Part shown: positions 46,161 through 58,013 of the stretch, piece by piece
How positions within the stretch are numbered: position 1 is the stretch's first letter
Layout of the letters: each line of letters begins with the position of its first letter
From: Humulus lupulus
Lineage: Eukaryota; Streptophyta; Magnoliopsida; Rosales; Cannabaceae
Direction: 5' to 3'
Assembly: GCF_963169125.1 (NCBI RefSeq)
Contig: NC_084797.1
Location: forward strand, 94,273,868 to 94,337,867
Length of the DNA stretch: 64,000 bases
The notes under the pieces: generated by a model
The model's database searches: none
What the model saw: the letters and a program-made list of their open reading frames with translations, nothing else
Told to the model about the DNA's origin: nothing
Position numbers and translations under genes: made by a program

Positions 46161-47047
46161 GTTATACTATATATTAAACCAATCTTAACACCTTGGACTT
46201 GTGTAGGTTTATGTTCATTTGTCGACTCTTTGTGATTTCTCCTCACATTCAGATGCTTATAGAGGTCTCCCTCTACGAGGATGGGTGCTAGTTGTCCCAA
46301 TCAATAAAATACACTATTGGAGACCATGTCCGACTCGTCTTCAATTCAAGTTTGCCAAGTCAACTTAGAGCAAGCATGAGATTGGTCATCAGTAGGTCTT
46401 GTAGATCATTGTTATTTATGTCCAACCAGAAGAATCATTTTCCTCACAACCAGAGGAATCAACAAGAACATGTAGGTTTTTCTCGGAGGGGGGATACACT
46501 CTTCCCATGGAGCGGCCAAGGTTTCTTTCTCCAAGAATATCCTTTCACTCGCCTCGATGCTGATTGTCATTATTCATGCTTATGTTGCTAGAGTTCTTGT
46601 TACTTCATCTTCAACGTTATTTTGAACCCTATGGTATTGCTGGGACAAACTGTTGAGGTGGGTTGGTTGGGTGCAACCACCTAGCCCTGACCAAATGAAA
46701 GGCCTCGTCTTCTACGTTATTTTGAACCCTATGGTATTGCCGGGAAAAATTGTTGAGGCGGGTTGGTTGGGGTGCGACCACCTAGCCCTGACCAAATGAA
46801 GGGCCACTTCGAGGGCAAGGGTTGCCTCCAAGTATCTTTGTTCGACTTTACTGTAGACTCCTAGAGCAGTAGCAACATTAGTGTTCTCATCACACATAAG
46901 TGTATTCTCTTCTTTTAGCATGTTTATTGCTTCACTCATGTCCTGCACATTTGTTTTAGGATCATTCTCATCCTCAAGGTCGAATCAAGGATCCTCTGGT
47001 GGGACGACCATAGGTGGTTGAGTGGTATATTCCTCCTTAGGATCCAT
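46161..47047 (-). pseudogene. gag: minus-strand gypsy gag N-terminal fragment
   Basis: On the minus strand ATG at 47045-47047 opens MDPKEEYTTQPPMVVPPEDP, then a stop, then QDMSEAINMLKEENTLMC and YSKVEQRYLEATLALEVALH, a helical, coiled-coil-like segment as found at the N-terminus of long gypsy gag proteins. The remainder down to 46161 is broken by stops and by the 100-bp duplication. Identification is tentative; it has no zinc knuckle or capsid core in the window. Confidence 0.4.
46609..46808 (-). repeat. 100-bp tandem duplication within the gag fragment
   Basis: ACGTTATTTTGAACCCTATG occurs at 46614 and again at 46714, and similarity extends over the full 100 bp (both end CCTGACCAAATGAA). The copies differ by several substitutions, for example TGGGACAAACTG versus CGGGAAAAATTG. 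Confidence 0.93.
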
Positions 47048-47727
47048 CTCTAATGTGTGACAGAGACATTTGTTGCAATATTCTTTGCGTTCAACTCACC
47101 ATGAAATCATCAAAATGTTGACTCATTTTTTAGTCAACTTATAATTAAACGTGAAATGAATAACTAGTGGAAGCATAATATATTAAAGGAATAATATTTG
47201 ATGAAAGCAATAAATGAAAATAAGAATTTATAGTGGTTTGCCTTTAATTAATGACTTACATCCACTTCTTAGTTTCTCACCAATGAACTTAGTTAATCAA
47301 AAGATTGGATGAACTGTACCAACCTAATTTCTAGAAGTTAGAGATGAAATATTACAAGAAAATATAGGTTTTTGAGTAACTGCATTATAAAGTGTGTCTT
47401 AAGTTTCCAAAAAAACAATTGATTCCTATTCCTCTTATTTATAATGTGGAATTAGGTTACATTAGATACATTACTATCCATAGCTAAATCTCAAAAAATT
47501 CGGGAATAGTAGTAGCTGAGTCTATGTAGTCATGGCTAAAACGAGAATGCTAGCCTATGACTACATTGATGAGTCTACCAAGCATACCTAATGTGAAGAT
47601 CAAGTACACTCGTGTTGATGAGGAGATCAAGCATGCTTACGCTAGTGAGTAGACCAAGCATACATATTCTGATGAGTAGAGCAAGCATGCATATGTTGAT
47701 GAGTAGATCAAGCACACTTATGTTGAT
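47048..47727 (-). repeat. LTR-like sequence next to the minus-strand gag
   Basis: No gene. Its position, just upstream of a minus-strand gag start, and the word TGAGTCAACA (minus strand, near 47125) ending a candidate LTR suggest a 5' LTR in minus orientation. Its outer end carries the 27-bp repeats, where copia-A2 is inserted. Confidence 0.4.
47568..47724 (+). repeat. six 27-bp tandem repeats
   Basis: Units of the type GATGAGTAGATCAAGCATGC start at 47568, 47595 (5-bp deleted), 47617, 47644, 47671 and 47698. Copia-A2 begins 3 bases after the last unit. Confidence 0.92.
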
Positions 47728-48523
47728 TGTTATGATTGGTTAAATACAAAGTGAAATTGGTTAGGCACGAAGAGGTGAAAAAATCATAATGGTTTCACTA
47801 AAGTCAACATGCGAGAGTTTATTTTCTTTATAGAATATAAATCATCTTTTGTATAAGAGTTCCGAAAAAAGTTTGGAGGCATTTAGAGATGTTATGTGAC
47901 ATGTTTTGGGGCACCAAGCCAAAGGGACCTGCTAGTCCTATAAAACCCTACACAGGCGACGCATCGCCTGAGTGCAGCCGACATGGTTGTTTGGCCATCC
48001 GTATGTGTCTGTATGTGACATGTTTTTTGCTCCAAAATTTTAAAAAAATTCTTTAATCTCAATGGTTGAGCCTAATGAGCTCCTACACTATTTAAAGGCA
48101 TCACTTGAGTCTTTGGTAAATTGATCACTCACCTCTCTCTCTCTTTTTAGCTCTCAAGATTACCAGTTTTCTCCAAGATCTATATCAAGAAAGCTTGACT
48201 TGTGTGAAGATTCAAGGCTTGCGTATCCAAATCTCATCCAAGGTAGTAGCTTCAAACAATTTCAAGGAGTAGGGAAGGAATAAATATTTTTGGACAACAA
48301 AACTTCATTTGTGTCAAGCATTGGTTCCATTTTATGTTTCACATAAAATCATAGACTTGTGATTTTATGTATCAAGGTTTTTCAACATCAAAGGACAATT
48401 CTATCACTTGTTTATTTGTGTTATGTTCTTTGTGTTACCCCCCCGTTAAAGTATAGATTATTCTTTCTTATTCTCTATAGTTGTAATATACAAAACTTGG
48501 TTTATATGGTCTAACCCCTAATA
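47728..48523 (+). repeat. 5' LTR of copia-A2
   Basis: It begins TGTTATGATTGGTTAAATAC; the end is set at 48523 by alignment with A1 (CTCCAACA|ATAAAAAAT against CCCTAATA|ATAAAAAAT). It has the palindrome AGGCGACGCATCGCCT at 47954-47969. Confidence 0.8.
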
Positions 48524-48601
48524 ATAAAAAATTTCTAACCCCAAACCTAAGTTTTATATAAAAGATTGTCTTCCTCTATGGTTTATCTACTAGCCAAGAC
48601 T

Positions 48602-49354
48602 ATGGAAGAAAACTCCTCAATCTCAACCCTCAAGTTCATGTCTCATGATCTAGTGAGAGTAGATCGATTCGATGGCTCAAAATTTTTCCGATGGCTAGAC
48701 AAGATCAAGTTCCCCCTCACAACATTTTAGGTTCACTACATTCTTGATAAAGACTTAAAGAATTTGGATGCTCCAAAGGATGATGATACCCAAGAAGTGA
48801 TCAAGGAAAGGAAGAAAAAGGAAGAAGATGAGCTTATATGTAGAGGCCACATTCTCAATGCTCTATCAAGTCCTCTCTATGATCTCTACACCAATACAAC
48901 ATCAACAAAGGAGATATGGGATGCACTTGAGAAGAAGTACAAAACTGAAGAATAAGGTACCAAGAAATTTCTCATAACTGAATACATGGAATTTTAATTC
49001 TTTGATTGATAACCCTTACTCCTCCAAGTACATGAGCTACAATTTATTGTGAATACATTATGTACTCTAAAGATAACATTGTCTGAATCCTTCATTGTGG
49101 GTGGGATTATAGCCATGTTGCCTCCATCCTGGAGGGCCTATAGAAAGAAGATTCTCCATAAGAATGTGGACATATCTTTGGAGGAGTACCTAAAGCACCT
49201 AAGGATTGAAGAGGAGACTCATTCTAAAGATAAGTGGATGGATGAGTCCAGTGTTGGGATCTCCAAGGCTAACGCCATAGAAGAAGAGCTCTTAATCCAA
49301 AAGGAAGGTCCAATAGAGATCTCAATCAAAGAAGGATACATATCTTGCCCATAA
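48602..49354 (+). pseudogene. gag: copia-A2 gag
   Basis: ATG at 48602 opens MEENSSISTLKFMSHDLVRV, DRFDGSKFFRWLDKIKFPLT, then a stop at 48728-48730. The same frame continues with GHILNALSSPLYDLYTNTTS, EIWDALEKKYKTEE, stops near 48953-49050, and LPPSWRAYRKKILHKNVDIS, EEYLKHLRIEEE to 49354. This is a UBN2-type copia gag. A1 has the same start, which supports the ATG. Confidence 0.85.
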
Positions 49355-50470
49355 GAATAATGAAGGGCAATTCAAGGGTGTAAGAGGCCCTTGTTTTCTA
49401 TGTGGAAAGAGTGGTCACATAGAAAATGCATTTTCAGAAAGTCCCAAAACCATGGATCCAAGATCAACACAATGGAAGAGGAGTTGGTTGCTACCTTAAG
49501 CGAGGTGAATTCTATTCAAGGCAAAGCGCAAGGATAGTGGTATCATTCATGTAACTTATCATAGAGAGGTCTTCAAAACCTTTGAAGAGTCAAAGGATAG
49601 CCATGAGGTCCAAATGGGAAATGAGACTAGATCAAAGGTGTTGGGCAAGGGGAATGTTTATCTCTAATTCACATCCAGAAAGAAGATTCTTTTGACCAAT
49701 GAGTTGTATGTTTTAGATATGAGTAGGAATCTTGTGAATGGGTTCTAGTTGAGCAAACTAGGCATCAAAGCGGTGATTGAGTCTGGCTAACTAATTCTAT
49801 CCAAAGGAAACTACTTTGTGGGAAAGGGTATGTGTGTGATGGGATGATTAAATTGTGTACCAAAGTCAACTGTTTTGATAATAATGCATACACATCTTTC
49901 TCTAATATGCCTGGCTTCAATTCTATTACATTGTGGCATAATAAACTTGCTCATATAGGATATAGTACAATTAAAAGAGTTATCAAATGTGGATTAATTG
50001 TATTCATTAATGTTGAGCATGATAAATGTCAGTTATGTATAAAATCTAAGATGGTAATGGAACATTTTCCAAGTGTTGAAAGATAAACTAACTTATTAGT
50101 TTAGATACATAGTGATGAATGTTAATTGAATGGAATATTTACTAGGGTTGGATATAGGCACCTTATTACCATTATTGATGATTGTTCTAGATTCACATAT
50201 GTGTACTTGCTTAAGAATAAGGAAGAGGTCTTTATCATGTTTAAAATGTATAAAGGCGAAGTTAAAAATCAATTGAAAAAGAAAATCAAAGTGATAAGAA
50301 CTGATAGGGGCGGTTAATACTTTTCTAATAAATTCAATGTTTTTTGTGAGAAGCTTGGTATAATACATGAGTGTACAACCCCTTATACACCCCAACAAAA
50401 TGGTATGTAGCGAAAAGAAAGAATAGAACATATGTTGGAATGATAAATGTTATGCTATTACATGCTAATT
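49355..50470 (+). pseudogene. copia-A2 zinc knuckle, protease and integrase
   Basis: The zinc knuckle near 49389 reads CFLCGKSGHIENAF, so its last cysteine is gone. The protease loop is lost but VLDMSRNLVNG-type text at 49710-49745 remains. Integrase: GAG-pre-integrase LWHNKLAHIGYSTIKRVIK and CQLCIKSK (zinc ligands H, H, C, C) at 49940-50050; core HLITIIDDCSRFTYVYLL with the first aspartate, VIRTDRGG then a stop replacing glutamate next to YFSN at 50318, and TTPYTPQQNGM near 50390. Confidence 0.85.
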
Positions 50471-52347
50471 TGAGTTTTGCATTATAGGGCGAAGCCTTGC
50501 TATACGCTTTTCATATTCTAAACTGGATTCCTCTAAAGAAGAATAACATTTCACCATATGAGACATGGAAACGACACCAAAAAGGACCAAGTTGGGTTCA
50601 AGGGCCATAAAATGAGCATTTGTATGCTATTCCTCAAATAGCAAGTCCTATAGGCTATTAGATTCGAATTATAATGTAATAATTGAATCAAGAAAAGTTG
50701 TGTTTTTTTAGAATCTATTGTATAATGACAATAAGCCTCAAGAATCGTTCTGATTAGAAGGAACTCAAGAGGAGTTGCCTTCAAGGGTTGTAGAGCAATC
50801 AAAATTTCCTAGACGAAGCCAAAGGCTTAGAAAGAGTGGATCACAAAATGAAACCTGTCAACTGGAGACTCTTTCACCTAGTAAAGGGAAATCACAAGGG
50901 AGACAATTTGAAGTATCCAATGGTACTTCAAGTGAAGGATGATCCCAAAACTTTTCAAGAAGCTATGTCCTCAAGGGACTATACCTATTGGAAAGAGGCA
51001 ATAAATTATGAGATGGATTCAATTATGTCTAACTACACTTTGGAGATTGTTGATCTACAACAAGGACCAAAGCCAATAGGTTATAATTGGGTATTTCAAA
51101 GAAAATATCACACTAATGGGACCACTCAATCCTTTAAGGCAAGGTTGGTGGCCAAAGAATTTAGACAAAAGGAGGGCATAGATTGTTTTGATAACTATGC
51201 ATCGGTAGCAAGGACAACATCAATAAGATTGTGGTTTTCCTGATCATCAATACACAACCTATATGTTCATTAAATGGTTATCAAAATAGAATTCCTAAAT
51301 GGTAACCTCATTGAGGAGGTTTACATGGAACAAACAAAAGGGTTTGTTCTAAGGGGAAATGAACATAAGGTGTGTATGCTTGTTAATCATTATATGGTTT
51401 AAAACAAGCAACAATGCAATGGCATGAGAATTTTGATAAAGCCATTATTTCAGATGAGTTTAGACACAACAATACGAACAAGTCCTTATATTTTAAGTCT
51501 TACCATGACTATGTCATCTTGGTGTGTTTATATGTAGATGATATGTTGATTTTAAGTAATGACATGAAAGGCATATTAGAAATGAAGAGGTTTCTATCGT
51601 CCACTTTCAAAATGAAAGACCTTGGAGAGGTCGATACCATACTAGGTATCAAGTTTAGAAGAATTGTCGATGGATATGCCTTAGGTAAAGCTCAATATAT
51701 TGAGAAGATTCTTGATAAGTTTGGTCATATTAATATTAATGATGCAAATACACCCTTTCATTAAAATCTAATGTTTGAAAATAATGAAGGGAGAGTAGTG
51801 GCTCAACTAGAGTATGCAAGTGCAATTGGGAGTTTGATGTACACTGCACATTGTACTAGAGCGAACATTGCATTTTTGGCTAGTAAACTACGAAGGTTTA
51901 CTAGCAATCCAAGTATCAAACATTGGAAGGCCTTGGAAAGAGTATTTTGAAACCTTAAGAGGACCAAAGAGTTATGCCTCCAATATTCTATGTTTCTTAA
52001 GATACTTGAAGGATATTCTGATGCAAGTTGGATATCTGGTGTAAGAGATAATCTCTCCACAACCGGTTGGGTGTTCACCCTTGGTGGGGGTGTCATTTCT
52101 GGGAGATCTAAGAAATAAACATGTATATGTCACTCAACAATGAAGTCTGAGTTTGTAACTCTGGTGGCAACTAGAAAAGAGGTTGAGTGGATAAGAGATC
52201 TCATGTTGGAGATACCAAAAACCGCAGTCGATGTATTGATGATTTTGATACATTGTGATAATCAGGCCACTTTGATTATAGCTTACAACAAAATATCCAT
52301 TGGGAAGTCTAGACATATAAGTCTTAAGACATGACTATGTGAGTGAA
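50471..52347 (+). pseudogene. copia-A2 integrase tail, RT and RNase H
   Basis: Integrase C-terminal words (SPYETW, LGSRAIK-type) lie at 50540-50620. RT: DYTYWKEAINYEMDSIMSNY, GYNWVFQRKYHTNGTTQSFK, ARLVAKEFRQKEGIDCFDNY at 50970-51210, a damaged stretch to 51410, then CLYVDDMLILSNDMKGI with catalytic YVDD at 51531-51542 and FKMKDLGEVDTILGIKF. RNase H: YTAHCTRANIAFLASKL, LEGYSDASWISGVRDNLSTT, EFVTLVATRKEVEWIRDLML, IHCDNQATLIIAYN (51840-52290). The frame changes at least twice. A solo LTR breaks it at 52352. Confidence 0.87.
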
Positions 52348-52352
52348 TTGAG

Positions 52353-54331
52353 TGTAGAGTCCAATAACTTTACCTAGCTAGTTAGATAGTAGTAGTAATA
52401 GTAATAGCTTGTAGTAGTTGTAGTATGTTTATGATTGTGGATTTTGGTTCAATTCGGGACTTAGTTGGACACTCGTAGCAACACTTGTAGATTTTATAAG
52501 TTTAACCTATAGTTTAAGACTATTAATTATAACCTAAGATTTGATTAATATGACTGATTATGAAGATGATTTTAATTTTACTATAAGGTTTATATAGACC
52601 GAATAAGATAATGACATTTCTCATGTGCATGTTTAATGAGAAATTAAGTATTTTTGAGGAATAGTTTATTAAGAACAATATTTGAAAATCCTAGAGTCTG
52701 CCAGCAGCTTTGAAATCGTTAAAGGACTTAGTCAAGGCTGTTAACTCAATTCAAATTAGGCTGAAAAAGTGTAAACGTGTATAATATTTCAACGTATGCC
52801 GATATATCGCAGCTCTAGGGGGCGATATATCGCCACACGGGGATACGAAAAACACTTAACTTCGCACAAAAACTTTGACGAGCCTCGAGAATATCAGCCC
52901 AGGTGATATATCGCCTAGCATGGGCGATATATCGGCTGTAGTGCATGATTTTTTAATAATTTTGAAACCGAGCTCATTTTAATCCTTAACCTCTTGATAA
53001 GTCCAGAATCTTTTTGACCGAATCTTCAGCCTCTGCTGAACGATTATTCAAATGTTTTTCAATTAAAAAGCCATTGTTTTATTCAAGCTAAATGAAGATA
53101 TTTTCATTCTTAAACTCTATAAATAGGACCTAGTACCCAGTCATTTCTTCATTCATCAAGCTGAGTATAGAGCCTACAAGCTGCTAGGATTACTTTAGAG
53201 TGTTAAACACTTGGGTTGGGGTTATAAGCTTTATCATTATAAGCTTATCAAACACTTGGGAAGTAAGGCTCATAGTATATTTCAGTTTCAAGGTATAGTA
53301 CGGTTATAAAGCAATCAAAGGTATTCCTATTCCTAGTTCATCTCTGTATATTTCCTTAGTTTTCTTATAGTTTTTCTCTACTCAATTCCTAACTCAGTAT
53401 TCTTTATTCTTGGTTAGGCATCTATGTTCTTTGAACTTGAGGTTCTTGTTGTTAAGTATCTTCTTGATGGTTTAGTTCATTCTTTTCATCTATTTTCTTT
53501 TAGAATACTCACCTCTCTATTAATGGTTTTTAGGAGTGTTCCAAAATCCCGACCTTGTTCTCATCATCTCGTTATTTTTGGGAAGGAAAATAGGGTATTT
53601 CTTATGTGATATGTGCTATGTTTATATAAAGGTGTTATGCTATGGTATGACTTTATGTTTTATGATATATGTATGTTTGGGGCTTATAGTTGTTATATAG
53701 CAAACCCTATTTCTTTTATGTTTTGGGGCTTATAGTTTCTATATAGCAAACTCCAACACTTTTATGTTTTTGGGGCTTATAGTTGCTTATCTAGCAAACC
53801 TCATTATATTACGAGGCTTATAGTTGCTTAGTTAGCAAACCCCAATAGTCACCATGCACATGGGTTAGAATTATATGTGTTATAGTATATGATATATGTT
53901 CATAGTTTATGTATGATTATGTTTCATGCTTGTAGTAGATTTTCCTTGATGGGCATTAGGCTCATTCCTTTACGTTTTATATGTGTAGGAAAATAGTATG
54001 GCGGCGGGAAGATTCCTGGCAGCTTGGGATTGTGTATTGAGGAAGAATGGATTCGGTGGACTGCGTGAACAATTCGAGGATGAAGTTGTTTCTAGTCATT
54101 TAAAATTATGCTTTACATGTATTTTCCGCACTTAATTTTGTAACCAATTTATTTAAGTTATGTTCTATTTTATTTTCAAACAATGGGATCCCATATCCTA
54201 ACTGAATTTTAACCCTGGTTTTACATTTTTGATAAAGTTACGACTATTTTGTATGTAAGTTTTCTTAAGATTAGTATCTATGAGTAGTAGTTATTAATGG
54301 TCCAAAGTCTAGAATAAGTTGAGTTGTTACA
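52353..54331 (+). repeat. solo LTR, family G, inside copia-A2
   Basis: TGTAGAGTCC to GAGTTGTTACA, 1979 bp, with perfect target duplication TTGAG at 52348-52352 and 54332-54336. It has four GCGATATATCGC-type palindromes at 52799-52936, a TATA box TATAAATA at 53118-53125, and four ~45-bp repeats of GGGGCTTATAGTT...TAGCAAAC at 53679-53850. A related copy in opposite orientation is at 55529-57412. No coding part; an open frame of 61 codons at 53424 is chance. Confidence 0.93.
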
Positions 54332-54609
54332 TTGAGTAATAAGAGTATCATATAAATTTTCTATGTCAAATCTTGTGAGAACTTGACGATCCATCTACCA
54401 AACCTCTTGGGAGAGATTCGGTGAGTTCTGCAAATAGAGAGATGGGACTAAAATTCATTGACCAATAGATTCCCTAATGATTCCAACCCAACTCAAAACA
54501 TGTATACATCAAGTGTAGAGTTCAATGGGTATAAACAAGTTGTTGATAAGGTAATAGTTACAACATTTTTACCATAAAAGTCCCATCTAGGATAAGTTAA
54601 TGTTGGTTT
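54332..54609 (+). other. copia-A2 tail between two insertions
   Basis: It resumes copia-A2 (AAGAGTATCATATAAATTTT; CTACCAAACCTCTTGGGAGAG, family LADxxTKPL region, as at 30586 in A1) and its 3' untranslated part up to the insertion of S. Positions 54605-54609 (GGTTT) would be the left target duplication of S. Confidence 0.8.
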
Positions 54610-55093
54610 TGTTGGGGTTTTATGCCCTAATTAAAACTCAATTTCATTGTAATCTGATTTTATTATCAATAAAAGAGTAGAAATCCTTTTTTTGCTTGGT
54701 CAATTAATTTGATCACATGTTTTATTTTCATGATTATTTGTTTAATATAAACTTGTTAACCCTCAAAATTCAAGTGATGACATGACGGATGAGAAAGCGG
54801 CATTTGGCATCACAAGTCATGGAAAAAACGACAAAGTATTGAAAAAAGACCGATGAGCACAAAAAGATTGGTCCAGGACATATAGGGAAGTCCACCAGGC
54901 CTAAACCCCTGAGGGATGGTCGGTTTGGCCCTAGCCCCTAAGGGTGGTCGGCCTAACCCCAAACCCTAGGGGAGGTCGGCCTAACATGCTCAAGAGCCAC
55001 ATGGGTGATCGGCCCACCCTATTCTTCATAGGGTGGTCGGCCTAAACTCCAAAATACACTTCACTGGATAAAGTTCATGCTCGTTCAAGCTGA

Positions 55094-55216
55094 GATCAAC
55101 AGGCCTAGCACCTAGAAGATCAACAAGCCTAGCACCCAGAGGATCAAAAGGTCTAGCAGCCAGAGGGTCATCAGGCCTAGCACCCAAGCTCTAAAGTGTC
55201 ATCAGGCCTAGCACCT
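55094..55216 (+). repeat. five 24-bp tandem repeats in the Tat-like solo LTR
   Basis: Units of GATCAACAGGCCTAGCACC type start at 55094, 55118, 55142, 55166 and 55197 (the last spacing is 31). Confidence 0.9.
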
Positions 55217-55528
55217 AAGTCTCATGGACCAACCGGTACTTAGCATTTTCCAAAAGGTTTCAATCATGCATCGTCAACCATGATCCAGAGAAATAGGGAG
55301 AAGACCCACGATCTCATAATCATGGTGTGGTGGACACGTATCTCCACTACCCAATAATCGTGTACCAAACCACGATCTCTAGTATTACTGATCATGATAC
55401 AGCCCCTGGATACTATAAATAAAGTCTCAGGGCTTCATAAAGGGGGATGTTTCTGGGAATGATTTAGAGAGAGATATTTCCTGGGGATAAACTTTGGGAA
55501 AATTGGTGACGAGTAAATACCTCAATTC

Positions 55529-57412
55529 TGTAATGACCCAACTACTCTAGACTTTTGGACCATTAACAAAAACTATACATACTAATCCTTAATAAAACTT
55601 ACAAGTGAAAATACCATAACTTTATTAAGAAACTTGTAAAAATAAGAGTTAAACTTACATAAAATTTAGGGTAGGATATGGGATCCCATTGTTTAAAAAC
55701 AGAACAAAACATACTTTAAAATAAAAAGGGATTACATAACAAGTTCGGAAAAATACATGTAAAACCATAAAAAACAAGACTACATCCTTAAATTGTAACG
55801 CTCGGCTCTTGAATCCATTCGACCTCAATACACATTCTCCAAGCCTCCAAGAACCTTTCCCGCCACTAAGACTATTTTCCTACACATATAAACAAAAAGG
55901 AATGAGCCTAATGCCCAGCACGGAAAATCTAACACATAGTTCATATACATAAATTTCATAAAAACATAACATAACACTTATATCATACACATACTATAAT
56001 GGCCATTATTACTTGGGGTCCCATAGACTAAACAAGTCATATGCCCATTAGATTAGTGGGGTCCTACTAGCTAAGCAGGTCATATGCCCATAATCCATTT
56101 GGGGCTTGTTAGTCATATGGGTCATATGCCCAAGCCTACAAACATACATATCATAACATAACATAAAAACATAAGATAACATATAAAAAGCATATAACAT
56201 ATAAATTCTATCCTATTTTCCTTACCAAAATTACCGGGATAAGAGGACAGAGTTGGGACTTTGGAACACTCCTAAGAACCATTTGAAAAAGAGTGAGTAT
56301 AGTGAAGAAGAGAAATGAAAGGAATGGAAGGACTAAACTATTGAGAAAATACTTACCAAAAACTTATGTGCAAGTTCTTAGATTTCCTAACCAAAATAAA
56401 GATTAAGGTTAGAAGGCTGAGTAGAAGACTATGAGAAAGAAAATAATATAATACCAATGAACTAAAGTGTGGAAATACCTTGAAGACTTATAAGACCGAT
56501 CTAAACCTTGGACCGAAATGCAATAAATCCTTACTTCCCCAAGTGTTTGATAAGCTTATGATTCCCAACCCAAGTGTTTACACTCTCACACTCACCTAGC
56601 AACTTGCAGCCTCTGAACTTAGAGCAAAAGATGAATAATGGCTGGGTACTAGGTCCTATTTATAGATTTTAGGAATGAAAGGATCTTAATTTAACTTGAA
56701 TAAAAATAATGGCTTTTTAAGTGAAAATAATTTGAATTATCATTCAGCAGAGGCTGAAGACTCGTTCAGAAAGGTGCTGGACTTATCAAGAGGTTGAAGG
56801 TTTGAATGGGAAACGATTTTGAAAACATTCAAAATATGCTGAAGGAGGTGATATATCGCCCCCTATAGGCGATATATCGCCTGGACCTTTATGCCCGAGG
56901 CAAACGTGCATCGTTTCGTGTTTTCCGTATCTACGTGCTGCGATATATCGCCCCCTATAGCTGCAATATATCGGCATACGCTGATTATTTAAACACGAAA
57001 TTACACATTTTTAGCTTAATTGAAATTGAGTAAACAGCCTTGACTAAGCCCTCAAACGTTTTCAAAGCTGCTGACTGACCTTAGAGCATTCAAATTTTAC
57101 CCTTATTAAATTTAATCCTCTAAATACTTAATCCTTAATCACCCATACATAACATGTGCTTAAAATCCTATTGGTTCTTATCTAAACCTTATAGTATAAT
57201 AAATATTATCCTCAATATCAGCCATATTAATCAAACCTTAGGTTAACATTAATATTCTTAAACTATAGGTTAAACTTAGAAAATCTACAAGTACTACTAT
57301 GAGTGTCCAAATAAATTCCGGTCTGAACCAAAAATCCACACTCATAAAGATAATTCTATAATTACTATAATACTACTATCTAACTAGCTAAGTACAGTTC
57401 TTGGACTCTACA
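55529..57412 (-). repeat. solo LTR, family G, minus orientation
   Basis: On the + strand it runs from TGTAATGACCC to GGACTCTACA and is the reverse complement type of 52353-54331 (TGTAGAGTCC..., CTAGCTAGTTAGATAGTAGTA). Flanks AATTC (55524-55528) and AGTTC (57413-57417) are a target duplication with one mismatch. Palindromes GGTGATATATCGCC (56847-56860), GGCGATATATCGCC (56868-56881) and GCGATATATCGCC (56940-56952) and a minus-strand TATA box (56657-56664) repeat the layout of its partner. Confidence 0.92.
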
Positions 57413-57624
57413 AGTTCATCCGTGTAATTGTCTATCGAGTGATTCAATGCCAAAGATTAAGTGGATTAGGTTATTACTGTTCATCAGAACAGGGATGAAC
57501 CACTATAAAATTTATATGTTTATTTAAGATATTTGTACTCTGTCGTATATTATATTCATTTTGTTCAAAAGGTGTCGTATACTGTACATACGACTATTGG
57601 CCAATTTCACAGGTCAACAAAACT

Positions 57625-58013
57625 TTTATTAAATCCAGAACATAGCTAATCATATTTATAGTAACGTAATAACAGTGGAATATAAATATGATTATATATT
57701 CAAAAATAAGTTAGTCCTAAGATTAGTCAGTACCTAGAATTTACACTAACTTGTCAATCTACGATACTATCTACTTACACATTGTAGTTTTATGTTCTTT
57801 CCAAAACATTAGCAAAGTAGATAAGATTAGATGTATTTGTTACATCGGAATAGACCGATATTGATAGTAGATAAGATAAGAAGATATACCGTTATTATCT
57901 ACTCTAGTCATATCATATAGTTGACAGTAGGTCAATTCAATTTCAATTCTGAGTGGTTAGCATTCTATCTGATTGTATTATTTGAGTTCTTTGACTTGTT
58001 TGTTACCAGCTTA
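57625..58013 (+). repeat. S 5' LTR, middle piece
   Basis: It continues the S LTR after the Tat-like insertion (TTTATTAAATCC...GTTACCAGCTTA). It is the reverse complement of about 59291-59676 in the minus-strand S LTR. Its end 58009-58013 (GCTTA) is the left target duplication of that insertion. Confidence 0.88.

Larger units (their letters stand above)
54754..57619 (+). repeat. solo LTR, Tat-like, inside the S 5' LTR
   Basis: TGTTAACCCTCAAAATTCAA to GGTCAACA with perfect target duplication AAACT at 54749-54753 and 57620-57624. The start (CTCAAAATTC...GTGA.GACA) resembles the Tat LTR at 514, so it is a sister Tat family. It carries GGTCGGCCTAA words at 54910-55035, five 24-bp repeats at 55094-55216 and a TATA box at 55414-55421. 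It is itself split by the solo LTR at 55529-57412; its own length is ~980 bp. Confidence 0.9.

Noticed and set aside
52799..52936. GCGATATATCGC palindromes considered as a bacterial-type operator or restriction array
   Set aside because: The context is a plant solo LTR with TATA box and 5-bp target duplication; a bacterial origin is unsupported.
56786..56977. 63-codon minus ORF with RGRYIAARRYG text
   Set aside because: It only translates the GCGATATATCGC palindromes of the G solo LTR.
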